64,000 bases of DNA, taken from the NCBI RefSeq assembly GCF_001613545.1, contig NZ_BDCO01000002.1, positions 3,410,001 through 3,474,000 of the forward strand, written 5' to 3'. Of this stretch, positions 27,609 through 35,891 are shown one piece after another (position 1 is the stretch's first letter; every line of letters begins with the position of its first letter). Made by a program: the position numbers and the translations under genes. The notes under the pieces were generated by a model. The model saw only the letters and a list, made by a program, of their open reading frames with translations, was not told the origin of the DNA and searched no databases. The DNA comes from Terrimicrobium sacchariphilum (GTDB lineage Bacteria > Verrucomicrobiota > Verrucomicrobiia > Chthoniobacterales > Terrimicrobiaceae).

Positions 27609-28769
27609 TTGCACCTCGAAAATCCAGATCCCGGCACGGTTTACGATGTCGCCATCGTCGGCGCAGGTCCGGCGGGCAGCACCGCCGCGCGCCTCCTCGC
27701 CGAGGGCGGCGCCCGTGTGGCGCTCATCGATAAAGCCGCCCTGCCGCGCTACAAGACCTGCGGCGGCGGGGTACTCGGGCGTGCGTACCGCCGGCTGCCC
27801 GACATCGCGCACTGCGCCGTTGAGCGTGAATTTCGCACCATCGCGCTGAACTTCCTGGATGGCGGCCCGACCCTCTCAGCCACACGGAAAGAACCGCTTG
27901 TTCACATGACCATGCGGCCGGAACTCGACCACCGCCTCGCCCTCGCCGCCCGCGACGCGGGAGCCGAGCTCGTGGAGTCGTGCCCCATCCGGTGCATCAC
28001 GGAACATGCCGATGGGGTCACCTTGGAAAGCGACACGCACCACTTTCATGCACGCTTTGTCATCGGGGCCGATGGCATCCACAGCGTGGTGGCCAAGGCT
28101 GGCGGATGGTCCGACCTGCCGCATCTCGCCCCGGCGCTGGAGTGGGAAGTAACGGTGGCTCCAGAAGACTTTGCCCGCATCCAGGGCGACGCGCGGTTTG
28201 ACTTCGACGTCATCGAGTCGGGTTATGCCTGGGTCTTCCCGAAGCACGACCACCTTTCCATTGGCATCCTGAGCGTAACGCCACGCTACCGCGATCTCCA
28301 AAAAAGGCTCGAGGAATACATGTCCCGCCTCGCCTTGGGAGACATCGTAAAGATCGATCGCCACGGCTGGCTCATTCCCCTCGCACCGCGCCGGGAACCT
28401 CTCGCTCGCGGTCGCATCCTCCTCGTCGGCGACGCCGCCGGACTCGTCGATCCCATCACCGCCGAGGGCATTTCGAATTCCCTCCTCAGCGGCCAGCTTG
28501 CCGCGACCGCCCTCTTGGAATCTCAATTCGATCCCAACGCCGTAGCGGATCGCTACTTAAGCCTCCTGCGTCCAGCCGTTCTCAATGAACTCCGCGCCGC
28601 CCGTCTTCTCGCCAGATTTCTTTACAAGCATGCGGGTCTGCGCCGGTGGGCCTTCCGCCGCCACGGCCAGCGCCTCGTCGATTTCGTTGCAGACATTGCA
28701 GCGGGCGACCGCGGGTATTGCGAAACTTTGCTAAAGTCAGCGAGCTATCTGAAGCTGCTAAGACGTTGA
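27609..28769 (+). CDS. Geranylgeranyl-reductase-family FAD-dependent oxidoreductase
   Basis: The protein has the Rossmann FAD motif VAIVGAGPAGSTAARLLAEG near its N-terminus, CGGGVLGRAYRR with the Cys-Gly-Gly motif typical of the GGR family, FVIGADGIHSVVAK, and LVGDAAGLVDPITAEGISNS. Members reduce isoprenoid chains (geranylgeranyl lipids, menaquinone) or act on aromatic rings. The frame is open back to a TTG at 27492, adding a Pro-rich tail that looks non-coding; I prefer the TTG at 27609, with AGGT nine bases upstream. A damaged copy of its 3' end occurs at about 30850-31033. Neighbour divergent is a two-component pair. Confidence 0.86.
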   Translation: MHLENPDPGTVYDVAIVGAGPAGSTAARLLAEGGARVALIDKAALPRYKTCGGGVLGRAYRRLPDIAHCAVEREFRTIALNFLDGGPTLSATRKEPLVHMTMRPELDHRLALAARDAGAELVESCPIRCITEHADGVTLESDTHHFHARFVIGADGIHSVVAKAGGWSDLPHLAPALEWEVTVAPEDFARIQGDARFDFDVIESGYAWVFPKHDHLSIGILSVTPRYRDLQKRLEEYMSRLALGDIVKIDRHGWLIPLAPRREPLARGRILLVGDAAGLVDPITAEGISNSLLSGQLAATALLESQFDPNAVADRYLSLLRPAVLNELRAARLLARFLYKHAGLRRWAFRRHGQRLVDFVADIAAGDRGYCETLLKSASYLKLLRR

Positions 28770-29058
28770 GGCAAGTCCCCCCTTACGGGACCACTCCCTT
28801 GCACCACCGGTCGTTTTGCGCCGCCTTTGCAGAAGATAAAACCTCCATGCACCGGCCCGCCTTAGGACGCACGCGTCCATTCCGACCGGTTCATTGGAGC
28901 GCCATCCTGCACCTTAACCCAATAGACGATTCGAGCGCGCTATATCGCCGACCGCCATTCGGATGTCTAGGACTGTCTTGTCGCTCGTAACAGCAGGCAG
29001 CCGGGAATACTACGAGACTCCCGGCGCTACCTCCGGCTTTCCAATCCTGCCGCAGAGC

Positions 29059-30750
29059 CTAGCTCTGAGCCGCGTTGCGTCGGCGCATGGCCCACCCCGC
29101 CAAAGCCAATCCACCCAGTCCGAGAAGAACCATCGAGGAAGGCTCCGGCACAGCTCCAGCAGTGCCGAGGCTCCACTCCAGTGTGGCGTTTCCAAAAACG
29201 TCTCCACCATTGAGGGGGCCGGTCTGCATGCCAATAAAGGTATCGCTGCCGATCGAAGTCGAGCCCCAGAAATCCTGCGAGGGGAACAAATAGGCCGGAG
29301 TCTGCTCAGAGGCCTTGAGGAGCTCGAGGAAGTAAGGGTTCACCAACGTGCCATCTGCCGCCTGCTGTTCCATCCAGGCTACGAGGTCCGTGCCGGTCAG
29401 GTTTCCCGCACGACCGCCTGCGATCTGGGCGCCCGCAGTCAGGATCTCAAAGTTATAGTTATCCTGCCCTGCCACCCACGGCACATAACCCGCCCAAGTG
29501 GGGAGCTGGGCGTTGTTCACGAAATTGGGAGTAAAGACCACCCCCGATGCCACTGCGTTGTAAAGCGCGTACCAAAGGTTCGGCCCATTGGAACCCAGAT
29601 TGGTGACCCAGGCGGGAGTTGTCGTGAGCGCATTGGGCGATGACGTCCAGATACCGTTCAGCATTCCCTCGTTTTGGGAGATGCTGTAGGTGGCTCCCCC
29701 GGCATTGGTAACGGAGTTCCAAACCACGGAGTAGGAAGCTGTCGGGGACGGAGTACCTCCGTAAACCGTAAAGTCCGTCAGCGTCATTGTATAATTATTG
29801 TTGTTATCCTTGGAGAAGTTCACGTAGGCCGACCACATATTTCCGGAGGTCGTTCCGTCCGGCGACGTGATCTGCTGGGTGGAGGCCATGCGAAAACCTG
29901 CGCTTGTCCAGTTCGGCCCGGTGGCCGGAGAACCCGACACCCAGGCAGGCGCTGTCGACGATTTTGTGATCACCGAGTCCAGTGCTTCGGTAAAGCTCGT
30001 GATGGTCGAAGCGTCGATGTTTCCAGGGGCGGCCGAATTTTTGGTGATCCACCGTACGGGATTCGTAGCTCCCGGGTACGACATATTCTGGGAGAATCCG
30101 CCGTTCGAGGTCCCCAGCCAGGCATACCGCGACTGAGAGGCATAGCTGGCGATCTTACTGGCGACGGTGGCGGACGAAACACCGGTTTTCCCACCATAGG
30201 TCACCGTCGTCGGAGCAGGGCTCAGCGTTCCATTGGCCTGGACCTTCATCTGCGTGGAGAAATCCCAGCTATCGATCCAGCTGAGATCGAGAGTCCCCGG
30301 GTTACCGCCACTGAAGCTCCACTCAAAATAGTTGTTGGGAGACGTATTCAGAGAGCTGGAAGTCGGCGCGACTCCGCCCGGGCTGAGCACTGCGTACATG
30401 CGGGTACCGCCATCGGCAGCGTACAGACGCAACGCACCGTCCGTGATCGTGCTCAGCTGCACCGCCGTTCCATAGGTGCCTGCGCTCGAGTTCCCAGTGA
30501 CGTAACTTGAGCCAGATTTGTAGTCGAACTGGAAATTGGAGAGCAGCCAGATATCAGACGTCTGAACATTGGCTCCATAATACTCGCCCGGCCCAAAGTT
30601 ATTCGTGACCGTCAGGTCGTAGTAGGACTGAGCGAAAGCACCCGACCCAGCCAGCAATGCCGCAGCCGCGACTGCATAGGACCATTTGGTTCGGCGGTTG
30701 CCTGCGCGAGCGATAGGCTGGTTCACTTGAGTTGAGCGACAAACATGCAT
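29059..30750 (-). CDS. Large PEP-CTERM exported protein
   Basis: From ATG 30750, spaced six bases from AGGGAG on the reverse strand, the product is 563 residues. A hydrophobic signal region (SYAVAAAALLAGSGAFAQ) follows a basic N-terminus (ARAGNRRTKW). The long middle is Asn/Ser/Thr/Gly rich, aromatic and beta-strand-like with few charges. It ends AGAVPEPSSMVLLGLGGLAL followed by AGWAMRRRNAAQS, the PEP-CTERM signal. It is probably a surface or extracellular structural/adhesive protein processed by an exosortase. The longest open frame starts further upstream at 30825 but lacks an RBS there. It is located between an intact flavoprotein gene and a partial copy of it. Confidence 0.92.
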   Translation of the reverse strand: MHVCRSTQVNQPIARAGNRRTKWSYAVAAAALLAGSGAFAQSYYDLTVTNNFGPGEYYGANVQTSDIWLLSNFQFDYKSGSSYVTGNSSAGTYGTAVQLSTITDGALRLYAADGGTRMYAVLSPGGVAPTSSSLNTSPNNYFEWSFSGGNPGTLDLSWIDSWDFSTQMKVQANGTLSPAPTTVTYGGKTGVSSATVASKIASYASQSRYAWLGTSNGGFSQNMSYPGATNPVRWITKNSAAPGNIDASTITSFTEALDSVITKSSTAPAWVSGSPATGPNWTSAGFRMASTQQITSPDGTTSGNMWSAYVNFSKDNNNNYTMTLTDFTVYGGTPSPTASYSVVWNSVTNAGGATYSISQNEGMLNGIWTSSPNALTTTPAWVTNLGSNGPNLWYALYNAVASGVVFTPNFVNNAQLPTWAGYVPWVAGQDNYNFEILTAGAQIAGGRAGNLTGTDLVAWMEQQAADGTLVNPYFLELLKASEQTPAYLFPSQDFWGSTSIGSDTFIGMQTGPLNGGDVFGNATLEWSLGTAGAVPEPSSMVLLGLGGLALAGWAMRRRNAAQS

Positions 30751-30849
30751 TTTCATCTCCCTATTTGCCCATTGAAAGCTTGGCAAGGAACAAATGCTCA
30801 CAAAACCGACTTCTCGCGGACCCAAAAATTACCTAACAACATTTACCAT

Positions 30850-31033
30850 TCCCGCACTTCTCTCGCCGGGCGCTCCGCCCACGGCCATCACCGTTCCCGT
30901 CTGAGCGCCTGGAGCCTTCCACCGCCACCGCCAGCGCCTCACCGATTTCGTCGCCGGCATCGCCATGGGCGACCGCATGCATTGCGAGACTTTGCTTAGC
31001 CCGGAAACTTATCTGAAACTGCTGCGCGCGTAA
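30850..31033 (+). pseudogene. Degenerate 3' fragment of the geranylgeranyl-reductase-like gene
   Basis: The stretch ends in a frame reading FHRHRQRLTDFVAGIAMGDR and then MHCETLLSPETYLKLLRA before TAA, clearly homologous to the C-terminus FRRHGQRLVDFVADIAAGDR then GYCETLLKSASYLKLLRR of the intact gene at 27609-28769. Upstream, the similarity shifts frame and there is an in-frame TGA at 30902-30904, so the piece cannot be made as a protein from its own start. Similarity seems to continue ~50 bases past the stop. It is a remnant of a duplicated gene. Confidence 0.75.
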
Positions 31034-31135
31034 GGCCATACAAATCGTCCAGCCCGGTCGTCCTTACGAGACTTCACTCAGTTCCATGCGCTCCGCTCCG
31101 CAATTCCAGCAAATGTCGAAGCCTCCGGGCACCGA

Positions 31136-31393
31136 CTAGCCACACGAGCCACACGTTCGTTCCGGCAGATGCGCTGGAGTGCCATCCCTCATCTCAAGGA
31201 TCAGCGCAACAGCGCGGTCGTAGTCCCCGTCATTCACCGCGCAGAGCAAGGGAAAGAAAATCCCGCTCGGCATCTCGACGCCCGTCGTGTTCGTCACCTG
31301 ATTCCGCACATACGTCAGGATTCCCGCATTATCGAGGACGGATTGAAAATACCCCACCCGGGCAGGCTCACGGTCGGTGAAGACGGCTTTCAT
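31136..31393 (-). CDS. DUF2007-type small protein
   Basis: ATG 31393 gives an 85-residue protein starting MKAVFTDREPARVGYFQSVL, with LDNAGILTYVRNQ following. This matches the DUF2007 (putative signal-transducing protein) pattern of one alpha/beta ferredoxin-like domain. A C-terminal CGSCG adds a possible metal or redox site not always present in the family. The function is unknown. The longer open frame to 31447 adds 18 unlikely residues. It stands alone between the pseudogene and the DUF3592-like gene. Confidence 0.75.
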   Translation of the reverse strand: MKAVFTDREPARVGYFQSVLDNAGILTYVRNQVTNTTGVEMPSGIFFPLLCAVNDGDYDRAVALILEMRDGTPAHLPERTCGSCG

Positions 31394-31570
31394 AAGCCAA
31401 GCATACCTTATAAATGATCGCCAGGCACGCAAATCCGGTATGCGCAAGTTTTTCCGACGTTCCGCTCCTTAACTCTCACCAACTCCGGGACATCCCTGCG
31501 CTGCCCCCTAAGGATAATTAACTCGTCCGGATCGTCGTTTGATCTCGATCAATTGATCTCCGAAGCCTGG

Positions 31571-32047
31571 CTACGCTTTCAACATATAGAAAAACGCCCA
31601 AAAAAGCGCCGGCACAAATGACAATGCGAAGAGGAGGATGCCCATCGTCCACAGACCGCCCTTGTCCTTGGGCAGCAGGACGCACTTCTCCGGTTTGCCC
31701 GGACCAAAGTAGAGAGGCAAAACCCGACCTGCGGGAAACTTCTCACACGTGCGCTTCGCTCGTGCTAAGCTCCCCGCGAAGCTCAAACCACCGAATTGAA
31801 TCTTCCGACCTCGCAAGGCCTTTCGCTCGTGTTCGAATTCGTAGATGATCTCTGGCGAGAAGACACGTCCGGTCATTGTTCCGGAGTTTGTTCTACTTCC
31901 AACCACCCTGCTGCTAACGATGGTTGCCGAGGCGGATTCCCAGCGCTTCGCCATCAGGAAGCCCCTCCATTCGATCAAGTAGCAGATCCAGAAGATCGCG
32001 AGCATTCCTGCCGCAATAATCGCGAGGATAAGCAGGGATAATTCCAT
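31571..32047 (-). CDS. DUF3592-like membrane protein
   Basis: From ATG 32047 the product is 158 residues with an N-terminal transmembrane segment (LSLLILAIIAAGMLAIFWIC), a soluble centre with the DUF3592 pattern (SASATIVSSRVVGS ... FSPEIIYEFEHERKALRGRK and GRVLPLYFGPGKPEKCVL), and a C-terminal segment (LWTMGILLFALSFVPALFWA). Function is unknown. The open frame extends to 32470 through higA in another frame, which is not coding. It begins 17 bases after the higA stop, so it may be read from the same transcript. Confidence 0.75.
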   Translation of the reverse strand: MELSLLILAIIAAGMLAIFWICYLIEWRGFLMAKRWESASATIVSSRVVGSRTNSGTMTGRVFSPEIIYEFEHERKALRGRKIQFGGLSFAGSLARAKRTCEKFPAGRVLPLYFGPGKPEKCVLLPKDKGGLWTMGILLFALSFVPALFWAFFYMLKA

Positions 32048-32064
32048 ACCGTTCGCCCCGGACT

Positions 32065-32382
32065 TCAGGCCGCCTTCAACCTCTCGGCGAACGGCGTAAT
32101 GACTGGGTAGGTGGGCGTTTCCCGCTCCAGCTTGCGCAGGTCGTAATGGCTTTGCAGGTTCAGCCAGAACTTCGCCGTCGTCCCAAGGTATGCACCGAGC
32201 CGCAGAGCCATGTCGGGCGAGATCGCCCGCGTCCCGGCGAGAATTTGTCCGATGGCCGTCGCGCTCACGTGAATATCCTTGGCGATCCGGTACGGCGTGA
32301 TCCCCAGCGGAACAAGAAATTCCTCCCGCAGGATTTCCCCCGGCGTGACCAGAGGGAGCAGCTTTTCTTTTTTCGTGTTCAT
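32065..32382 (-). CDS. higA: HigA-type antitoxin
   Basis: The 105-residue protein has a HigA/VapI XRE helix-turn-helix: TPGEILREEFLVPLGITPYR, then IAKDIHVSATAIGQILAGTR and AISPDMALRLGAYLGTTAKF with the WLNLQSHYDLRKLE tail of HigA. It should bind the toxin and repress the operon at the palindrome upstream of the toxin gene. The order toxin then antitoxin, with a 21-bp gap, is characteristic of higBA. The C-terminus ends FAERLKAA. Confidence 0.93.
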   Translation of the reverse strand: MNTKKEKLLPLVTPGEILREEFLVPLGITPYRIAKDIHVSATAIGQILAGTRAISPDMALRLGAYLGTTAKFWLNLQSHYDLRKLERETPTYPVITPFAERLKAA

Positions 32383-32403
32383 GTTTGGTTTCCCTCTCAG
32401 GAC

Positions 32404-32685
32404 TTAATGGTAATCCACGATTTCCACCTCCGATGGACCATTTGAGGTCCATCGAAAACAGATTCGCCACTGCTGATTGATCCGAATGCGGTGCTGCCCC
32501 TTCCGGTCGCCCTTGAGAGCTTCGAGCTGATTTCCCGGCGGCACGCGAAGATCAGTCAACTCCGCCGCAGCCTCCAGCATCGTCAGCTTTCGCGACATAA
32601 TCGGCTGAATATTTGCCGGCAGTTTCCGGGAGTATCTCCCCTCGAAGACCTTTTGGGTTTCCTTGCAGGCGAAACTCAGAATCAT
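32404..32685 (-). CDS. higB: HigB-type toxin (RelE/ParE superfamily)
   Basis: The 93-residue protein begins MILSFACKETQKVFEGRYSR and contains LEAAAELTDLRVPPGNQLEA, then LKGDRKGQHRIRINQQWRIC and FRWTSNGPSEVEIVDYH. This is the HigB/killer-protein fold of the RelE superfamily, a ribosome-dependent mRNA endonuclease. RIRINQQWRICFRW carries the basic active-site residues of the family. ATG 32685 lies only 9 bases from a perfect palindrome that should be the operator. It precedes the HigA antitoxin. Confidence 0.93.
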   Translation of the reverse strand: MILSFACKETQKVFEGRYSRKLPANIQPIMSRKLTMLEAAAELTDLRVPPGNQLEALKGDRKGQHRIRINQQWRICFRWTSNGPSEVEIVDYH

Positions 32686-32694
32686 TCAACGCTG

Positions 32695-32719
32695 GATATT
32701 AACGAATCGCGTTAATATC
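32695..32719 (-). promoter_or_regulatory. Perfect palindromic operator of higBA
   Basis: GATATTAACG, five bases (AATCG), CGTTAATATC is an exact 10-bp inverted repeat ending 9 bases before the higB start. Its position and AT-richness fit autoregulation by HigA. Confidence 0.75.
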
Positions 32720-32746
32720 GTCAACCATTACTACTCGGTACGCGTC

Positions 32747-33226
32747 CTACCCCATCAACACCCGCCTGCGCTCCTCCGGGCTCAGTAGTCCGCATGCGGT
32801 GGTTTTACCAAAAAGGCGGTAGCGGTTGTCGGCGACGAGCTTGTAGACGAAATTGCGAAGGGCGCACGGGATGAGAAAGCCGATCTTCGTTAACGACCAT
32901 GGAAACCCGAGGTCGGCCCAGACGTTAAGCGACACGTCGCTGTAGGTATACGAGCGCCCGCCCTTGAGCAGCACGATGGTGCCGGTGGGCGGCTCGGGGA
33001 TGCGGGTCTCGGCGAGGAGACGCGCGGAGGTCTCAGAGTGATTCGGGATCAGGACAAACAGCCCCTCGCGGTCGGCGCGAATGACCGTGCGGGCGAAGCG
33101 GTTGCACAGCACGCACTCCGCGTCGATGAGGAGCACGCCGCCATGGGGGCCGAGAGCCCGCGAGACGGCTTCCGCGAAAGTCGCCTGCGGCCTAGAGCCG
33201 GTCGAGGAGTTTTTGGTGGATGCCAT
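32747..33226 (-). CDS. DCC-family thiol-disulfide oxidoreductase (DUF393)
   Basis: The 159 residues from ATG 33226 contain the DxxCxxC signature, D35, C38 and C41, in LLIDAECVLCNRFARTVIR, then LVADNRYRLFGKTTACGLL, which matches the DCC/YuxK (DUF393) family. The fold is thioredoxin-like, and members are thought to be redox proteins of unknown substrate. Its start overlaps the end of mpl by 35 bases; a more upstream frame to 33283 exists but would run deep into mpl. The call is firm, function is not. Confidence 0.82.
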   Translation of the reverse strand: MASTKNSSTGSRPQATFAEAVSRALGPHGGVLLIDAECVLCNRFARTVIRADREGLFVLIPNHSETSARLLAETRIPEPPTGTIVLLKGGRSYTYSDVSLNVWADLGFPWSLTKIGFLIPCALRNFVYKLVADNRYRLFGKTTACGLLSPEERRRVLMG

Positions 33227-34571
33227 CGAAGCCGCCGTTGCTGAAGACCACCACAACGTCGCCCTCCTGCGCCAGCGGCGCAAGTTTCGCCACGATGTCG
33301 TCGGCGGTTGGCTCGTAAAAGGCGGGCTTCCCCTGCGCGGCGATGTCGGCCACGACCTTCTCCGGATTCAGCCGGTCGGCCTCCGGGAGCTGGTCGAGGC
33401 GTGCGACGCGAGCGATGAAGACCCCGTCGGCATCGACGAAGGCCTGCGGCAGGGCGTCCTGAAACACCGCGCGGCGCGTGGTATTTGACCGGGGCTCAAA
33501 GATGGCCCACAGCCGCGCGCTGCCGTAGCGCTCGCGCAGTCCGGCCAGCGTCTGCCTGATGGCGGTCGGATGATGTCCGAAATCGTCGATCACCGTGATC
33601 CCGCGCGTGATGCCGCGCACCTCCTGGCGGCGCTTGATGCCATTGAAAGTAGCCAGCGCCTCCTGGATTTGCGGCACCGGAATGCCGTAGAAATGAGCCG
33701 CCGAGGCCGCCATGGCCGCGTTGCGGATATTGAAGTCGCCGATGAGCGGGATCTGGAACTTCGCGCCGAAGAGTTCGAAGAACGACTCGCCGCCCTTCTG
33801 GTGCGGGTTGGCGATGTGGTTGCCCGCGTTGGGCGAGAAGCCGACCTCCACGATGGGCGCGGGGCATTTGCTCGCGACATCGAGGCAGTTCGCATCGTCG
33901 CCATTAACCAGCACCATGCCGTTGCCCGGCACGATGTTGAGCAGCCGGCGGAAGCTCGTCTTGATCTCGTCGAGATCCTTGTAGATGTCGGCGTGGTCAA
34001 ACTCGATGTTGTTCACGATCACCAGCTCGGGGAGGTAGTGGATGAACTTTGAGCGCTTGTCGAAAAATGCCGTGTCGTACTCGTCGCCCTCGAGGATGAA
34101 GTACTTCGAGTCGCGCAGCTTCGACCCCTGGCCGAGATTGGCCGGGATGCCGCCGATGAGGTAGCTGGGCTCCTGCCCCGTGCTCTCAAAGATCCATGTG
34201 AGCATCGACGTGGTCGTCGTCTTGCCGTGCGTCCCGGTGACCACGAGATTGTGGCGACCGCGCAGGAAGAACTGCTTCAGCGTCTCGGGCAGCGAGAGGT
34301 AATACAGCTTGCGGTTCAGCACGGCCTCGACGGCGGCGTTGCCGCGCGTCATGGCGTTGCCGACCACGATCACATCCGCCGCCGGGATGTCCTCGGGGCG
34401 GAAGCCCTTGGTGATCGTGATACCCTTGCCCTCCAGGAAGGTGGACATGGGCGGGTAGACGTTGTCGTCCTGCCCGGTGATGATATAGCCCCGGTCGCGC
34501 ATCGCGGCCGCCACGGCGCCCATGGCGGTGCCACAGATGCCGAGGAAATGAACATGCTGATGTTGCTGCAT
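33192..34571 (-). CDS. mpl: UDP-N-acetylmuramate:L-alanyl-gamma-D-glutamyl-meso-DAP ligase
   Basis: This 459-residue Mur ligase recycles murein tripeptide by joining it to UDP-MurNAc. The N-terminus HVHFLGICGTAMGAVAAAMR and the P-loop VVTGTHGKTTTTSML (about 110-124) are typical; GQEPSYLIGGIPANLGQGSK is the Mpl-specific region that separates it from MurC. VIDDFGHHPTAIRQTLAGL carries the conserved DDFGHHP. The presence of Mpl together with DAP-type lysA indicates meso-DAP peptidoglycan. It begins 49 bases after the CysJ-like reductase gene on the same strand. Confidence 0.96.
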   Translation of the reverse strand: MQQHQHVHFLGICGTAMGAVAAAMRDRGYIITGQDDNVYPPMSTFLEGKGITITKGFRPEDIPAADVIVVGNAMTRGNAAVEAVLNRKLYYLSLPETLKQFFLRGRHNLVVTGTHGKTTTTSMLTWIFESTGQEPSYLIGGIPANLGQGSKLRDSKYFILEGDEYDTAFFDKRSKFIHYLPELVIVNNIEFDHADIYKDLDEIKTSFRRLLNIVPGNGMVLVNGDDANCLDVASKCPAPIVEVGFSPNAGNHIANPHQKGGESFFELFGAKFQIPLIGDFNIRNAAMAASAAHFYGIPVPQIQEALATFNGIKRRQEVRGITRGITVIDDFGHHPTAIRQTLAGLRERYGSARLWAIFEPRSNTTRRAVFQDALPQAFVDADGVFIARVARLDQLPEADRLNPEKVVADIAAQGKPAFYEPTADDIVAKLAPLAQEGDVVVVFSNGGFDGIHQKLLDRL

Positions 34572-34619
34572 GAAGGGAGAGGGTACGACGCGCGCGCTCG
34601 GGGAATGTCGGGAGACGTC

Positions 34620-35768
34620 TTAGTAAACGTCCTTGCGGTAACGCTTGGCCTTCTTGAATTCCTCGATGTACTCCTTGGCCTGCTCGGGCGTCTTGCCGCC
34701 CGCTTTTTCCACGATGGTGTGGAGAGCCGCCTCGACATCCTTGGCCATGTTCTTGGCATCGCCGCAGACGTAGAAGTACCCGCCCGCCTCGAGCCACTCG
34801 TAAATCTCGGCGGCGTTCTCGATGAGGCGATGCTGGACGTAAATCTTCTCGGCCTGGTCGCGGGAGAAGGCGGTGGTGAGCTTCGTCAGTACGCCCGACT
34901 CCTGGTATTTCTCAAATTCCTCGCGGTAGAAGAAATCCGTCGCGGCATGCTGCTCGCCGAAGAAGAGCCAGTTCTTGCCCGTCGCACCCGTGGCGGCGCG
35001 CTCCTGGAGAAAGGCCCGGAACGGCGCGATGCCGGTGCCGGGGCCGACCATGATGACCGGGGCATTCAGATCCTCGGGCACGCGGAAGTGCTTCGCCGTG
35101 TGGGTGAAAACCGGCAGTCCGGCCTCGGAACGCTCTGCGAGGAAGGTCGAGCAGACCCCCTTGCGGAGGCGGTCGCTGCCCTTGGAATTGTAGCGCACGA
35201 CGGCGACCGTGAGGTGCACGGCTTCGCCAACCGCCTTTTGCGACGAGGCGATGGAGTACAGGCGCGGCTGGAGCTTGCGCAGGACCTTGACGAATTCCTC
35301 CGGCGTGAACTTCGCTGCCGGGAACTCCTCGAGCACGTCGAGGATGTCGCGGCCCCAGAGGTAGTCGTCGAGCGAGGCCTTCTGGCCGGGATCGAGCAGG
35401 TCATTGAGAAAGGCGGCGGACTCGTCCTTGAGCGGCACGGCCTGGAGGATTTGCTTGGCCGGCTCCGTGATGACGTAGTCCTTCGTGAGCGCCTGGCGGA
35501 TCGTGACGGTCTGGCCGTCGGGATTGGTCACCTGTTCGTCGCCGCTGAAGCCCTGGTTCGCCAGGATCAGCTCGACCAGTTCCGGGTCGTTCGTGGCAAA
35601 CACGCCAAGCGAATCGCCCACCTCGTAGGTGAGTCCAGAACCCTCGAGCGAAATCTCAAAATGGCGGGTGTCTTTATTTGAGCCTTCAGCAGTAAGGCGT
35701 TGGTTGACCGTCAGTTTGGCAGGGAATGGGTTTTTGCGGGAGTACCCCGAGGCGGATTCCGTGGACAT
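34620..35768 (-). CDS. CysJ-like flavoprotein reductase (FAD/NADPH domain only)
   Basis: From ATG 35768 the protein is 382 residues: an FAD-binding domain (RLYSIASSQKAVG, GVCSTFLA) and an NADP-binding domain (VIMVGPGTGIAPFRAFLQER, NWLFFGEQH, YFYVCGDAKNMAKDVEAAL, ending YRKDVY). These match the CysJ/P450-reductase C-terminal half, but there is no flavodoxin (FMN) domain. It may be a stand-alone sulfite reductase alpha-type subunit, common in Bacteroidetes and Verrucomicrobia, or a diflavin-like reductase with a separate FMN partner. ATG 35813 would add 15 residues. Neither cysI nor other sulfur genes are nearby. Confidence 0.85.
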   Translation of the reverse strand: MSTESASGYSRKNPFPAKLTVNQRLTAEGSNKDTRHFEISLEGSGLTYEVGDSLGVFATNDPELVELILANQGFSGDEQVTNPDGQTVTIRQALTKDYVITEPAKQILQAVPLKDESAAFLNDLLDPGQKASLDDYLWGRDILDVLEEFPAAKFTPEEFVKVLRKLQPRLYSIASSQKAVGEAVHLTVAVVRYNSKGSDRLRKGVCSTFLAERSEAGLPVFTHTAKHFRVPEDLNAPVIMVGPGTGIAPFRAFLQERAATGATGKNWLFFGEQHAATDFFYREEFEKYQESGVLTKLTTAFSRDQAEKIYVQHRLIENAAEIYEWLEAGGYFYVCGDAKNMAKDVEAALHTIVEKAGGKTPEQAKEYIEEFKKAKRYRKDVY

Positions 35769-35891
35769 GGGTGTGGAGTAAATGGGAAGGTTTCCGCTCA
35801 TGCAAGCGTTCAACGTGCCAAGACGAGGAACGAAATGGGATTTCCGGGGTTAAATCCCTTCATTGTGATCCCGTAAAGTTCTGCTAGTATC

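Noticed and set aside
34227-35681. Plus-strand open frame across mpl and the CysJ-like gene
   Set aside because: Composition typical of an antisense shadow, and both real genes have clear motifs on the other strand.
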